Positions 1 through 7,900 of a DNA stretch of 32,531 bases are shown in pieces. Below the pieces are notes generated by a model that was not told the origin of the DNA, ran no database searches, and saw nothing but the letters and a program-made list of their open reading frames with translations. This DNA comes from a virus: positions 1 through 32,531 of the IMG/VR virus record IMGVR_UViG_3300025840_000142; one strand, given 5' to 3'. The number at the start of each line of letters is the position of its first letter. The stretch's first letter is position 1. The position numbers were made by a program, and so were the translations under genes.

Positions 1-624
1 AAGTCAAATCTTGAGGCTCTAATGACAAAGGCCTTCAATGTCAAAGAAGTTGGAAATTCTTTTGCGTGGGAGTCTATGACAGGATGGGAAAAATTTGGTG
101 GAAAAACTTATAAAGATCCTGGATCTGGTGTTGAAGGAGAAGCATTACAGATGTTAGTTTGGAGTCCAAACATGGAGCAACTTCAATGGAAATCAGTCAA
201 AAAGAATGGTCCGTATGTTTCTAAAGTAGCTTCTCAAATGAAAATGAAAGCTGATATGAAAAGTGGATCTTATAAGCAGGGCGGTAAGAAAGCAGGATAC
301 TCGTTTTTTCAGACAGTTAGATTAAATATAGATACGGCGTTTTCTGATGCAGATAGATTAAATGAAGATTTTGAAAAGAGTGTGACAAAGTATGAACAAT
401 ATTTAGCTGAAGGTGTAAATGAAGCTGTACTGTGGGATGCAATCAAAGGTCTTTGGGCAAAGTTTATCAGTAAGATGAAAGTCATATGGGAAACACTTGT
501 AAGAACATTGGTACAATTAAAAAATAAATTAAATGAATTATGGGATGACGGTATAGACGCAGTTATGAACTTCTTTGAAATGGATATCTCTGTAAGAGTA
601 GATCCATATGTTAAGTTGATTTAA
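1..624 (+). CDS. virion-associated protein, C-terminal part (5' end outside window)
   Basis: The frame is open from base 1, so the gene probably starts upstream. The first in-window ATG at 22 need not be the start. About 200 residues are visible. The first two thirds are polar and rich in Lys, Gly and Ser. The last third (about residues 135-190 counted from the Met at 22) is an amphipathic helical stretch with regularly spaced Trp and Leu, ending in a short beta-like tail. The sequence YLAEG near residue 127 fits the L-x-E|(A/G) pattern cut by T4-type prohead proteases, which would suit a capsid or internal protein. No enzyme motif is visible. It precedes a run of virion genes, and from memory similar proteins occur in marine T4-like phages. 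The structural role is inferred from context. Confidence 0.6.
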   Translation, partial: KSNLEALMTKAFNVKEVGNSFAWESMTGWEKFGGKTYKDPGSGVEGEALQMLVWSPNMEQLQWKSVKKNGPYVSKVASQMKMKADMKSGSYKQGGKKAGYSFFQTVRLNIDTAFSDADRLNEDFEKSVTKYEQYLAEGVNEAVLWDAIKGLWAKFISKMKVIWETLVRTLVQLKNKLNELWDDGIDAVMNFFEMDISVRVDPYVKLI

Positions 625-638
625 AGGAAAAAACGTAA

Positions 639-1376
639 ATGGCCGGAGCAGCAGCAGAAAGACAAGAGACAGGAGTTGTAAATAAAGTCAATAGTGCCGT
701 AAGGAAAAATCAAAAAAATCCTGTGACGGTTGTTTCTGCTAATGGAACAAAATTAGGAAAAATAATAAAAGCATCAAAATACTCAGGACGACAAGTTACT
801 GGATCGGAACCATATATTGACGTTATATTTGAACAAGTAGAAAGAAATAAAATTAAAAAAATAGGATTATCTTTAAAAGGCGAATCCGCACCTTCTTTAG
901 CTGGAGGAGGATTGAGAGGAATAAATTTAGCTGCTCCTGGATTAGCTAAAAAATTTATGACTGCAGCTAGAAAAAAATTATTAGATATGGGTTTAGATAC
1001 TGGAGATAAAGTTCCTGATGTTTACGGAGAAATAAGAGGTACCCAAAAGAAAAAAATTGTTGTCGGAAATAAGGATATGGGAGGACCTATTGACTATATG
1101 TATATTGGTCCTATGAGTGTTATTGGTAGCTATGACGATAAAAAAAATATTTTAAAATTAAACGGAAATATTATTGATGCCGAATATTATGCAAAAAGTC
1201 ATAAGTTGTATTTTAGATTGAGAGCTCGTAGGGAAGATCAAAGATTTGATCCTGATGCATTTGATAATGCAGGTATTCCTAAAGTTTATGGAAAGTCACC
1301 AAGTAGAGGAGACAGCGCAGGAAGAATTGTAGTAACAGATAGTACTCCTAATAATGCCGTGATAGTAAAGATATGA
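639..1376 (+). CDS. conserved T4-like marine phage protein, possible nuclease-like fold
   Basis: A 245-residue protein that starts 14 nt after the previous gene behind an AAAGGAAA ribosome-binding site. It overlaps the next gene by ATGA. It has no signal peptide or membrane segment. The N-terminal half alternates short beta strands with basic loops. A block around residues 60-95 contains PYIDV, then LSLKGESAPSLAGGG. An acidic residue followed by S-x-K resembles, weakly, the D...(D/E/S)xK layout of restriction-endonuclease-like folds. A second conserved-looking block reads MGGPIDYMYIGPM at about residues 147-159. I recognise it as a conserved hypothetical of cyanophage-type T4 relatives, not as a named protein. 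It may be a virion protein or a nuclease packaged with virion parts. Confidence 0.7.
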   Translation: MAGAAAERQETGVVNKVNSAVRKNQKNPVTVVSANGTKLGKIIKASKYSGRQVTGSEPYIDVIFEQVERNKIKKIGLSLKGESAPSLAGGGLRGINLAAPGLAKKFMTAARKKLLDMGLDTGDKVPDVYGEIRGTQKKKIVVGNKDMGGPIDYMYIGPMSVIGSYDDKKNILKLNGNIIDAEYYAKSHKLYFRLRARREDQRFDPDAFDNAGIPKVYGKSPSRGDSAGRIVVTDSTPNNAVIVKI

Positions 1377-2623
1377 ATAAATTTTTAGAATTTCTAACAG
1401 AAGATAAGAATACTCATCTGGAACATCTCGAAGATGAGATTATCAACAACGGATCAATGGGTGGTAAAAACGCTGTTGCCTTTCTTTCTTCATTAAGTGA
1501 TATGCTTCAAGGTTACAGTAAAAGAAAAATGAATGTGACCGTGAAGTGGGATGGTGCACCCGCTATCTTTGCAGGAACTAATCCTGAGAATGGAAAGTTC
1601 TTTGTTGGCACAAAGGCAATTTTCAATGTACCAAAAGAAGAAGGTGGTCGAGTTGGACCATTAATTAATTATACTCATGCAGACATTGATAAGAATCATC
1701 CTGGTGGTCCTGGACCAAAACTTCACGTTGCATTAGATCATTTTAAGAAACTTAAAATACCTGGTATCTGGCAAGGAGATTTACTTTTCACGCAAGAAGA
1801 TTTATCAACATCAGACATTGGTGGAGAACCTTCGATAGTCTTTACTCCAAATACAATTACATATGCAATTCCTTTAGCAGATGATCTAGCAAAAACGATT
1901 CGTTCTGCAAAGATCGGAGTTGTATGGCACACACAATACTCTGGAAGAAAAATGACAAATCTAAAGGCCAAGTTTGGAGTAAAGTCAGATAAATTGAGTA
2001 AGACAAGTGCAGTGTGGTCAACGGATGCAACATTCAGAGATACATCGGGCAATGTTAAGTTTACTTCTGCCGAAGCAAAACAGTTTCAAAAAATATTAAA
2101 CATGGCATCAGGTTCTTTGAAAAAAGCATCTAATTATCTTCGTGTTATCGAGAAAGATGTTAAAGCAAAAAACGAATGGACACCCGGTGGAACGATGAAA
2201 ATATTTCTAAACTCCTATATTCGTGGAGGAGAGAAAGTAGAAAACACAGAAAAAGTTACAAACTTTTTTGAAAAATTTTATACTGAAAGACTCAATAAAA
2301 AGATTGCAAGTATTAAAAGTAAAGATGGTAAGAGGAAATGGGAACAGGTAAAAAAGAGTGGACTTTCAGAATATAATAAATATAAGAAAGATTTTTATTA
2401 TGTAATTGCGACATATATTACACTGCAAACTGCCAAGACAATAATAATAAGAAAATTGGAAAGGGCAGAAAATATAGGAACATTTATTCGGACGCCAGAC
2501 GGTTATAGAGTAACAGCCCCAGAAGGTTTTGTCGCAATCGATCACATAGGTAAAGCTATGAAATTAGTTGATCGTTTAGAATTTTCTAGAGCTAACTTTA
2601 CTGTCGACAAGAACTGGAAATAA
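1373..2623 (+). CDS. DUF6267-type phage protein with a KxDG motif
   Basis: A 416-residue soluble protein that I match to the DUF6267 family of cyanophage and pelagiphage T4 relatives. Its biochemical function is unknown to me. Two things stand out. The N-terminus MNKFLEFLTEDK resembles the T4 capsid-targeting peptide, with LTE as a possible prohead-protease site. Residues 57-63 read VKWDGAP, which fits motif I (KxDG) of covalent nucleotidyltransferases such as DNA and RNA ligases, with K58 as the would-be nucleophile. Residues 131-140 (GIWQGDLLFT) could be motif III and LKAKF at 197-201 could be motif V. A clear motif IV was not found, so a ligase function stays a hypothesis. It overlaps the previous gene by 4 nt and sits among virion genes. 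Confidence 0.8.
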   Translation: MNKFLEFLTEDKNTHLEHLEDEIINNGSMGGKNAVAFLSSLSDMLQGYSKRKMNVTVKWDGAPAIFAGTNPENGKFFVGTKAIFNVPKEEGGRVGPLINYTHADIDKNHPGGPGPKLHVALDHFKKLKIPGIWQGDLLFTQEDLSTSDIGGEPSIVFTPNTITYAIPLADDLAKTIRSAKIGVVWHTQYSGRKMTNLKAKFGVKSDKLSKTSAVWSTDATFRDTSGNVKFTSAEAKQFQKILNMASGSLKKASNYLRVIEKDVKAKNEWTPGGTMKIFLNSYIRGGEKVENTEKVTNFFEKFYTERLNKKIASIKSKDGKRKWEQVKKSGLSEYNKYKKDFYYVIATYITLQTAKTIIIRKLERAENIGTFIRTPDGYRVTAPEGFVAIDHIGKAMKLVDRLEFSRANFTVDKNWK

Positions 2624-2640
2624 ATGTTGGAGAACAACAA

Positions 2641-2910
2641 ATGGAATTTAGTGGTCCTTCAGTAGCTCTAGGAGTATTTCTAACATCGCAATTAGGTGCA
2701 GCAATTTGGTGGGCGTCAGAAACAGATGTTAGAGTTACAGAAAATCGTTCAGCAATTTCAAGAGTCACACAAAACTCTCAAGACATAGCTGTCATACAAA
2801 ACGACGTAAAAACTATAAAACAAATGCTTGATGAAAATGAAAAAAACATAGATGAAGTTGCAGAGATGGTTAGAGAACTTTTATATAGTAAATCTAGAGA
2901 TGATAAGTAA
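2641..2910 (+). CDS. small membrane-anchored coiled-coil protein
   Basis: An 89-residue protein behind a GGAG ribosome-binding site. The first 25 residues form a hydrophobic segment (ALGVFLTSQLGAAIWW). The rest is a heptad-rich helix with many Asn, Gln, Asp and Glu, ending in a charged tail. This one-TM plus coiled-coil plan is common in phage small membrane proteins such as holin-associated, XhlA-like or spanin-like proteins, but no family is certain. Its stop overlaps the next start as TAATG, so the two are translationally coupled. Confidence 0.65.
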   Translation: MEFSGPSVALGVFLTSQLGAAIWWASETDVRVTENRSAISRVTQNSQDIAVIQNDVKTIKQMLDENEKNIDEVAEMVRELLYSKSRDDK

Positions 2911-4355
2911 TGAAAAATATAGTAGATACAGTCAAAAAATATCTAGATGAAAATTGTTGGGATGGTTATCGACAAGTCGGAATGAAAAAGAAAAATGGAA
3001 AGATGGTTCCGAATTGTGTTCCCAATAATGAGGCAGTAAAACAAGACAAAGATATTAAAGATCGAGAAGGAACACAACCAGCTAAGTATTATGCCAAAGA
3101 TGCTGAAGGTGATAAGATGTCTAAGTCTACAAAGACAGCTCGAGCAAAACATTTTGAAAGAGGAGCTGCCAAAGATGATAACGATCCCTCTGCATATGAA
3201 CCTGCACCAGGCGATAAGGGTGCAAAGACAAAACTTTCAAAGCACACAGTTGCAGTAAGAAAAAAGTTTCCACAACTCTATAAAGAAGAAGCTGCAACTT
3301 CTCTTAAAAAGAAAGCAGAAGCCTCTGGTATTTCTGCAAGTATTTTAAAACAAGTTTATAATCGAGGTGTGGCCGCCTGGAGAACAGGACATCGCCCAGG
3401 AACAACACCAGAGCAATGGGGTCATGCCCGAGTAAACTCTTTTATTTCAAAAGGAAAAGGCACTTGGGGTAAGGCCGATTCGGATCTTGCAGCTAAAGTT
3501 CGTAAAGAAAGTTTAGGTGAAGCAGATGAACATAGTTGGAGATCAGAGGGCCATTATACTGCTGACGGTAAAGAATGGACAGGAGATCAACACGCATATA
3601 ATGGTGTAGTAATGACTGGAAAAACACACAGCAAAAACAGTCAGAAACTTTATCATTACAAAGAACTACCCGCAGAACTTCGTCAAAAGATTGATGCTAA
3701 ATTAGGTGAAGCTACATCTTGGGCTCAACAAGCAGCAATTGCAATTGCCAAAAAGAAATCAGGCAAGTACAATAAAGAGGGTAAGAAAATTGACGAAGAA
3801 CATTGTCCTCATTGCGAAATGAAAAATGAAAAACACGAAAAGAATTGTCCAATGATGAAAGAAGAAGTAAATCTAATTGAGCAGAATTTTTATCGTGTAG
3901 GATCAGAAAAGTATTTTGATTTCTTCAATGGAATGAGAAAGCAGTATCAAGAAGGAACATATCAACCAACAGGTTTTGATAAAGAACTTATGGAAGGAGA
4001 CCTAGGTAGAGTAGCCACTCTTTCTGATGGTCAGATTGTTCCATTAGACTGTCCCATGATTGAGGAAGAAGAAGATAAAAAAGATGTTGAGTTGGGTAAA
4101 CCAAAGGCCGGCGGACCTAAAAAATACTACGTTTATGTTCGTGACCCAAGCACAGGTAATATTAAGAAAGTAACTTGGGGAGATACGACTGGACTAAAAG
4201 TTAAACTCAACAATCCAGAAGCACGAAAGAGTTTTGCTGCTCGGCATCAATGTTCTACACAGAAAGATAGAACAACTGCTGCTTACTGGGCCTGTAATTT
4301 ACCTCGTTATGCTAAACAACTTGGTTTATCTGGTGGTGGGAATTTTTACTGGTAA
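2910..4355 (+). CDS. mosaic prohead/virion-type protein (DUF6321 and DUF5824-like domains)
   Basis: A 481-residue, highly charged mosaic protein. In order it has an N-terminal module with DENCWDGYRQVGMKKKNGK (13-31) that opens many marine T4-like phage proteins. Next comes a DUF6321-like segment (about 58-120, SKSTKTARAKHFERG). It is followed by a DUF5824-like segment (about 131-200, VYNRGVAAWRTGHRPGTTP). Then come a short WAQQAAIAIAKKKSGKY motif (271-287), a cysteine pair CPHC (299-302) with C313 that may bind zinc, and a C-terminal domain (about 405-481) with SFAARHQC and AYWACNLPRY. From memory these modules recur in different combinations in virion or prohead-core proteins of cyanophage relatives. 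The role is probably structural or internal to the head. Acidic hinge regions separate the modules. Confidence 0.8.
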   Translation: MKNIVDTVKKYLDENCWDGYRQVGMKKKNGKMVPNCVPNNEAVKQDKDIKDREGTQPAKYYAKDAEGDKMSKSTKTARAKHFERGAAKDDNDPSAYEPAPGDKGAKTKLSKHTVAVRKKFPQLYKEEAATSLKKKAEASGISASILKQVYNRGVAAWRTGHRPGTTPEQWGHARVNSFISKGKGTWGKADSDLAAKVRKESLGEADEHSWRSEGHYTADGKEWTGDQHAYNGVVMTGKTHSKNSQKLYHYKELPAELRQKIDAKLGEATSWAQQAAIAIAKKKSGKYNKEGKKIDEEHCPHCEMKNEKHEKNCPMMKEEVNLIEQNFYRVGSEKYFDFFNGMRKQYQEGTYQPTGFDKELMEGDLGRVATLSDGQIVPLDCPMIEEEEDKKDVELGKPKAGGPKKYYVYVRDPSTGNIKKVTWGDTTGLKVKLNNPEARKSFAARHQCSTQKDRTTAAYWACNLPRYAKQLGLSGGGNFYW

Positions 4356-4624
4356 TGAATCCTTATATGGATCAACTGGATCTTTTTGACAAAAACTTAT
4401 TTGTCAGAATTTTCAATGAAGTTCCAGAAGAAGAATTAATTTGGCATAGAGACAAAAGGAATAGAGAGATAACAGTATTAGAAAGTGAAGGTTGGAAACT
4501 ACAGATGGACAATGAATTGCCAGTTCTTTTAGAAGTGGGTAAAACTTTTCATATAGAGAATATGATTTATCATCGACTTTTAAAAGGAAAAGGTCCTTTA
4601 GTTCTGCAAATTTTGGAGAAATAA
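4355..4624 (+). CDS. small cupin-like phage protein
   Basis: An 89-residue protein whose start overlaps the previous stop (TAATG). The second half has the rhythm of a single cupin-like beta barrel: LIWHRDKRNREI, then GWKLQMDNELPVLLEVG, then MIYHRLLKGKGPLVLQI. Two His residues (in WHRD and YHR) could bind metal, but a full cupin metal set is not evident. Similar short proteins are conserved beside virion genes in marine T4-like phages, as far as I recall. The function is unknown; a small head accessory protein is the simplest guess. Confidence 0.65.
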   Translation: MNPYMDQLDLFDKNLFVRIFNEVPEEELIWHRDKRNREITVLESEGWKLQMDNELPVLLEVGKTFHIENMIYHRLLKGKGPLVLQILEK

Positions 4625-4627
4625 AAA

Positions 4628-5467
4628 ATGGCACAGTGGAGAATAGACAATCAAGAGTATCTTGAGCACAATAAAACTATTTTTGAAGTAGTAAACCTTG
4701 CAGATGAAGATGGTAATATTATTAACTCATTCGCTGCAGCTTCTAATATTGTTATCTCTGCCGGAGATTTGACAGGTTACTCTGCTATCAACAAATTTGG
4801 AAGAAATCCAAATATTGGTGGTGCGCCAGAAACAATTTGGATGTATGGTGGAAGGTATGTATATCTTACATCACCATCTACTGTTTATGCCCATAGTGCA
4901 GACACAGCTGATAGTGTCAGTGGAACAGGTGCGAGAACAGTTACTATTCAAGGACTAGATGGAAACTATGAATCCATAGAAGAAACAGTTACAGTTCGTT
5001 CTGGTGTTGCAACAACTGCCCAATTTCTAAGAGTATTTCGTGCCTTTGTTGTTACTTCTGGTTCAACTGGAACTAACGAAGGTAATATTATAATTTCTAC
5101 TGGCGCTGCTGGAACAGGAACAGTTCTTGCAGACATTGGAACAATTGGAACTGGAACAACTTATGGTCTAGGACAAACAAATTTGGCACTCTATACAATA
5201 CCTGCTGGCAAAACAGGTTATTTAACAGCATGGAATATTGGTGTTGGTTCTTATAATGACGCTGTGACAGTAACCTTACTATCAAGAGAATTCAATTCTG
5301 CTTTCAGAACAAGAGATATTATGGATGTGCCAGGCGGTTCTCATGTAAGAAATTATTCAGTTCCTATTAAATTACCAGAAAAAACTGATGTTGAAATAAT
5401 TGGGATTGCTACTACAGGAACAAATATATCTTCTTCATTTGACATTATTCTAGTGGATAACACATAA
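4628..5467 (+). CDS. virion structural protein, beta-rich (fibre or decoration type)
   Basis: A 279-residue protein of almost entirely beta-type composition (Thr, Ser, Gly, Val, Ile), with no signal peptide and no membrane segment. It carries INKFGRNPNIGG (about residues 55-66), ETIWMYGGRYVY, and GARTVTIQGLDGNYE. I recognise these as typical of a structural protein found in many marine T4-like phages. The body alternates short strands with Gly/Thr turns and has SREFNSAFRTRD towards the end. It is probably an exposed virion component such as head decoration or a fibre. Which one cannot be read from sequence. Its stop overlaps the nucleotidyltransferase start by one base. Confidence 0.75.
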   Translation: MAQWRIDNQEYLEHNKTIFEVVNLADEDGNIINSFAAASNIVISAGDLTGYSAINKFGRNPNIGGAPETIWMYGGRYVYLTSPSTVYAHSADTADSVSGTGARTVTIQGLDGNYESIEETVTVRSGVATTAQFLRVFRAFVVTSGSTGTNEGNIIISTGAAGTGTVLADIGTIGTGTTYGLGQTNLALYTIPAGKTGYLTAWNIGVGSYNDAVTVTLLSREFNSAFRTRDIMDVPGGSHVRNYSVPIKLPEKTDVEIIGIATTGTNISSSFDIILVDNT

Positions 5468-6267
5468 TGGCCAAAACAGTAGCATTTACGTTTGGTAGGT
5501 TTAATCCTCCAACTACTGGTCACGAGAAGTTATTAGATGCTACTCGTAAGGTTAATAGCAATTATCGTGTATATACTAGTCAGTCACAAGATCCAAAGAA
5601 GAATCCCCTAGACTTTAAAAATAAAGTTTCTGTTATGAAAAGTATGTTTCCTACACATTCAAGAAGCATATCGACAAATAAAGTAACAACGGCCATAGAT
5701 GTTATGGTCAATCTCTATAAAGAAAAATATACAGATGTAACAATGGTAGTAGGTTCAGATCGTGTTTCTGAATTTGAAAAATTACTTAATGCATATAATG
5801 GAAAGAAAGCACGTCATGGTTACTACAAATTCAATTCTATCAGAGTTGTAAGTGCAGGCGAAAGAGATCCAGATGCAGAAGGAGTAAGTGGTATGTCAGC
5901 ATCAAAAATGAGACAAGCCGTGCAGGATAACGACTATGATTCGTTTTCTAAAGGTCTTCCAAAGAAGTTTAAAGGAGGCCGTTTATTATTTAAAATATTG
6001 CAAAAGGCAATGGGAGTTAAGAGTATTCGAGAGTGGATAGAAACAACTCCAGAAAAAATCGAAGAAGAAACTATCATCGAAGAACAAAAGACTGATATGA
6101 TAGAGTCATTCAAAGATAGACTATATAAGAAAGAATATCAGGCAGCTGCAAATATGTATAAACAGTTTATCAAACGAGGCGATTCCAGTGGAGAAGCTTT
6201 GCATAGAGCTGCAAGTTCTTTCCGTCATGTGTCAGAAAGAGGCCTTAGAGACTTTCTAAATAGATAA
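5467..6267 (+). CDS. HxGH-type nucleotidyltransferase (cytidylyltransferase-like)
   Basis: A 266-residue protein. The N-terminal domain is a Rossmann-like nucleotidyltransferase. FGRFNPPTTGHEKL (9-22) supplies the TxGH version of the HxGH nucleotide-binding motif, VVGSDR (94-99) follows, and GVSGMSASKMR (139-149) matches the ISxTxxR motif of the family. It should join a nucleotide (CTP or ATP) to a phosphate-bearing substrate, as in NadM, CoaD or glycerol-phosphate cytidylyltransferases; the substrate is not evident. The last 80 residues are a charged, helical extension (EEETIIEEQK onward) ending in a segment typical of virion-region proteins. It lies inside the structural cluster, which is also usual in cyanophages, so the protein may be co-assembled. 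A late-promoter-like motif overlaps its stop codon. Confidence 0.85.
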   Translation: MAKTVAFTFGRFNPPTTGHEKLLDATRKVNSNYRVYTSQSQDPKKNPLDFKNKVSVMKSMFPTHSRSISTNKVTTAIDVMVNLYKEKYTDVTMVVGSDRVSEFEKLLNAYNGKKARHGYYKFNSIRVVSAGERDPDAEGVSGMSASKMRQAVQDNDYDSFSKGLPKKFKGGRLLFKILQKAMGVKSIREWIETTPEKIEEETIIEEQKTDMIESFKDRLYKKEYQAAANMYKQFIKRGDSSGEALHRAASSFRHVSERGLRDFLNR

Positions 6268-6270
6268 ATA
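6263..6270 (+). promoter_or_regulatory. late-promoter-like motif GATAAATA
   Basis: GATAAATA differs from the T4 late consensus TATAAATA at one base. It overlaps the stop codon of the nucleotidyltransferase gene and opens the 71-base gap before the next gene at 6339. The following gene has its own AGAGAGGA ribosome-binding site. The same motif sits at 13759, 24991 and 26592, also at gene boundaries. Confidence 0.5.
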
Positions 6271-6338
6271 GTATTACAAAATAACAATACATTATGCCGA
6301 GTAGGTGATGTTATCAACCGAAAAGAGAGGAAAATTAA

Positions 6339-6929
6339 ATGTCAGATCCAAGTAGTGCAAATAAACCACTATATCTTACAGATGCACAAAAACGAAACGT
6401 AGAAATGGGCCCAGGTGGTTGGGTTCGTAAAGCAGGCGATGCCGAGACAGGCAGCGATGACACAAACGCAGATCCAGAAATCCTAGTAGCATTTCGTGGT
6501 CAAGCAACAATTACAGGTTGGATTTCGCAGTTCCGTTGGACAACTGCTTCTCCAAGCGAAGCAGCACCATCTGCCTTGTCAATTACAGCTTACTTTAGTG
6601 AGAACGTTGACATTACAGGCACCCCACGAATTGTAGTAACAAACAGTCAAGCTGGTGGTGGTACTGCTGCAACATTTAACCTAGACTATGCTTCTGGTAC
6701 AGGCACAGACGTAATCGTATTTACAAGTGCAGTTCCAAGTGCTGGTCAATATGCAGAAGATGATGTTCTGTCCATTGGTGCAAACGCATTAACACTAAAT
6801 GGTGGTACAATCAAAGACGCTGGTGTATCTACAGTAACAACAATTACACACGATGCTGGTGTAGGTAACACAGGTAACGCAGCAACTGGTGGTACTGATG
6901 ACGGTGCTACAGTAACTGTTCTTGCTTAA
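6339..6929 (+). CDS. virion protein with a SwmB-like beta-sandwich domain
   Basis: A 196-residue protein with a clear AGAGAGGA ribosome-binding site 11-18 nt upstream. Residues 1-75 are a polar head (LYLTDAQKRNVEMGPGGWVRK). Residues about 80-175 resemble the bacterial SwmB/Ig-like surface repeat: SITAYFSENVDITGTPRIVV, then a YASGTGTDVIVFT strand pair, then ALTLNGGTIKDAGVSTVT. Such domains are found in large surface-exposed bacterial proteins. Here a single copy in a phage virion gene suggests an exposed decoration or adhesion role. It has no signal peptide. It is probably transcribed late from the GATAAATA motif at 6263. Confidence 0.7.
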   Translation: MSDPSSANKPLYLTDAQKRNVEMGPGGWVRKAGDAETGSDDTNADPEILVAFRGQATITGWISQFRWTTASPSEAAPSALSITAYFSENVDITGTPRIVVTNSQAGGGTAATFNLDYASGTGTDVIVFTSAVPSAGQYAEDDVLSIGANALTLNGGTIKDAGVSTVTTITHDAGVGNTGNAATGGTDDGATVTVLA

Positions 6930-6945
6930 TTATGTAAAACGTGAT

Positions 6946-6980
6946 CCATGTGTATGCATGGAGTAGAATTCCCGAAAGGG
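6946..6980 (+). other. intergenic hairpins between two virion genes
   Basis: Two small inverted repeats lie in the 72-base gap. CCATG (6946-6950) pairs with CATGG (6957-6961). CCC-GAAA-GGG (6971-6980) is a tight tetraloop hairpin followed by TTTATAT. The second could be a weak terminator or an mRNA-stabilising structure upstream of the 7002 ribosome-binding site (AGGAG). Confidence 0.35.
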
Positions 6981-7001
6981 TTTATATAGGAGAAAATTAA
7001 A

Positions 7002-7487
7002 ATGGCAGATAAAAAGATTACGGCTTTGACCGATCTAGGTTCAGGTATTGCTTCGGTAGACTTGTTCCACGTAATTGATGATCCAACAGGTACACCTGTA
7101 AACAAGAAGGTAAGTGCAGCTAATGTATTCAATAATATTCCTTCTTGGCTTGGTCTTGCTGATACAGCACAGTCTCTATCAGCAGCTGGTGCAGTAACAC
7201 TTACAGAGTCTATTACAAATTTGACTCTGGCTGGTACTTCTCAAGCTCTAACACTTGCAGACGGTGCACAGGGACAGATCAAGATTATTACTTGTATTGA
7301 TGGTTCTGGTGCAGGTACAATGACACTAACACCAACAAATCTTGCAGGAGCTTCAACGATTGCTTGGACACAAGGTACTGATGGTCCAATCACAGCAGGT
7401 GGTTCTGGTACAGGTGCAACGTGGGTTGGTATTTTTAATAATAGTAAGTGGCATACTCTTGCTGCTGTAGGCGTAACTATCGCTTAA
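7002..7487 (+). CDS. virion structural protein (KITALTDL family)
   Basis: A 161-residue protein with a good TAGGAGA ribosome-binding site. The N-terminal segment [12 protein letters not shown] followed by [18 protein letters not shown] (21-38) is typical of fibre or structural proteins in marine T4-like and related phages. The remainder is a Thr/Gly/Ala-rich beta region ([20 protein letters not shown] and later strands) that resembles a trimeric beta-prism or a small fibre knob. There is no signal peptide. It is probably an exposed head or neck fibre component. The function comes from family resemblance and position only. Confidence 0.75.
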   Translation: MADKKITALTDLGSGIASVDLFHVIDDPTGTPVNKKVSAANVFNNIPSWLGLADTAQSLSAAGAVTLTESITNLTLAGTSQALTLADGAQGQIKIITCIDGSGAGTMTLTPTNLAGASTIAWTQGTDGPITAGGSGTGATWVGIFNNSKWHTLAAVGVTIA

Positions 7488-7492
7488 TAACT

Positions 7493-7508
7493 TGAGGATT
7501 ATATTATG
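7493..7508 (+). repeat. repeated leader TGAGGATTATATTATG, copy 1
   Basis: These 16 bases, which include the ATG of the 7506 gene, recur exactly at 11161-11176 in front of the i-spanin-like gene. They supply the GAGG ribosome-binding site. A near copy (GGAATTATATTATG) precedes the bS21 gene at 27730. Confidence 0.7.
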
Positions 7509-7706
7509 ATTAGTATGAAAGATTTAGTAAATCGAAAAGAAGGAATTGAAGGTGATATTAAAAAGGTTGAAGATGCAATAAGCTCTTTGGACTCACAAAG
7601 AACACAGCTACAAGCTAATCTTTTTGCTCTCCAAGGAGCTCTTCAACAGGTAGAATTTTTTATTGGAGCTGAGACTTCAAAAGAAGAGGAAAACAAAGAT
7701 GAGTGA
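7506..7706 (+). CDS. small coiled-coil protein
   Basis: A 66-residue protein made of one long predicted helix with heptad spacing (KKVEDAISSLDSQRTQLQ) and an acidic tail (SKEEENKDE). It has no membrane segment. The GAGGATTATATT leader gives a good ribosome-binding site. It overlaps the next gene by 8 nt, so the two are probably translated together. It could be a trimerising or scaffold accessory of the neighbouring virion proteins. No family was recognised. Confidence 0.65.
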   Translation: MISMKDLVNRKEGIEGDIKKVEDAISSLDSQRTQLQANLFALQGALQQVEFFIGAETSKEEENKDE

Positions 7707-7899
7707 TGAGGTAGTAATTCGATACGGAGCAGGCGGAGTCCCTTATGTAGGAAAGGTTGGTCCACAAAGTACAGAGGCGGAACCAAAGCCAGCTGAAGAA
7801 GATAAACTAGAGGAACCAAAAGTATCTATTTCGTTTGAAGAAGATGATACTCCAGTTTCCGACGACGAGTTAAAAACAAAAATTAAAGGCGGAAAGTAA
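7699..7899 (+). CDS. small acidic phage protein
   Basis: A 66-residue protein starting at the ATG at 7699. That start has a GAGGA ribosome-binding site and removes an upstream extension that would lack one. The N-terminus MSDEVVIRYGAGGVPYVGKV looks folded. The rest is an acidic, disordered-looking tail rich in Glu, Asp, Lys and Pro. It is conserved in style with small proteins of marine T4-like structural regions. The function is unknown. Confidence 0.6.
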   Translation: MSDEVVIRYGAGGVPYVGKVGPQSTEAEPKPAEEDKLEEPKVSISFEEDDTPVSDDELKTKIKGGK

Positions 7900-7900
7900 A

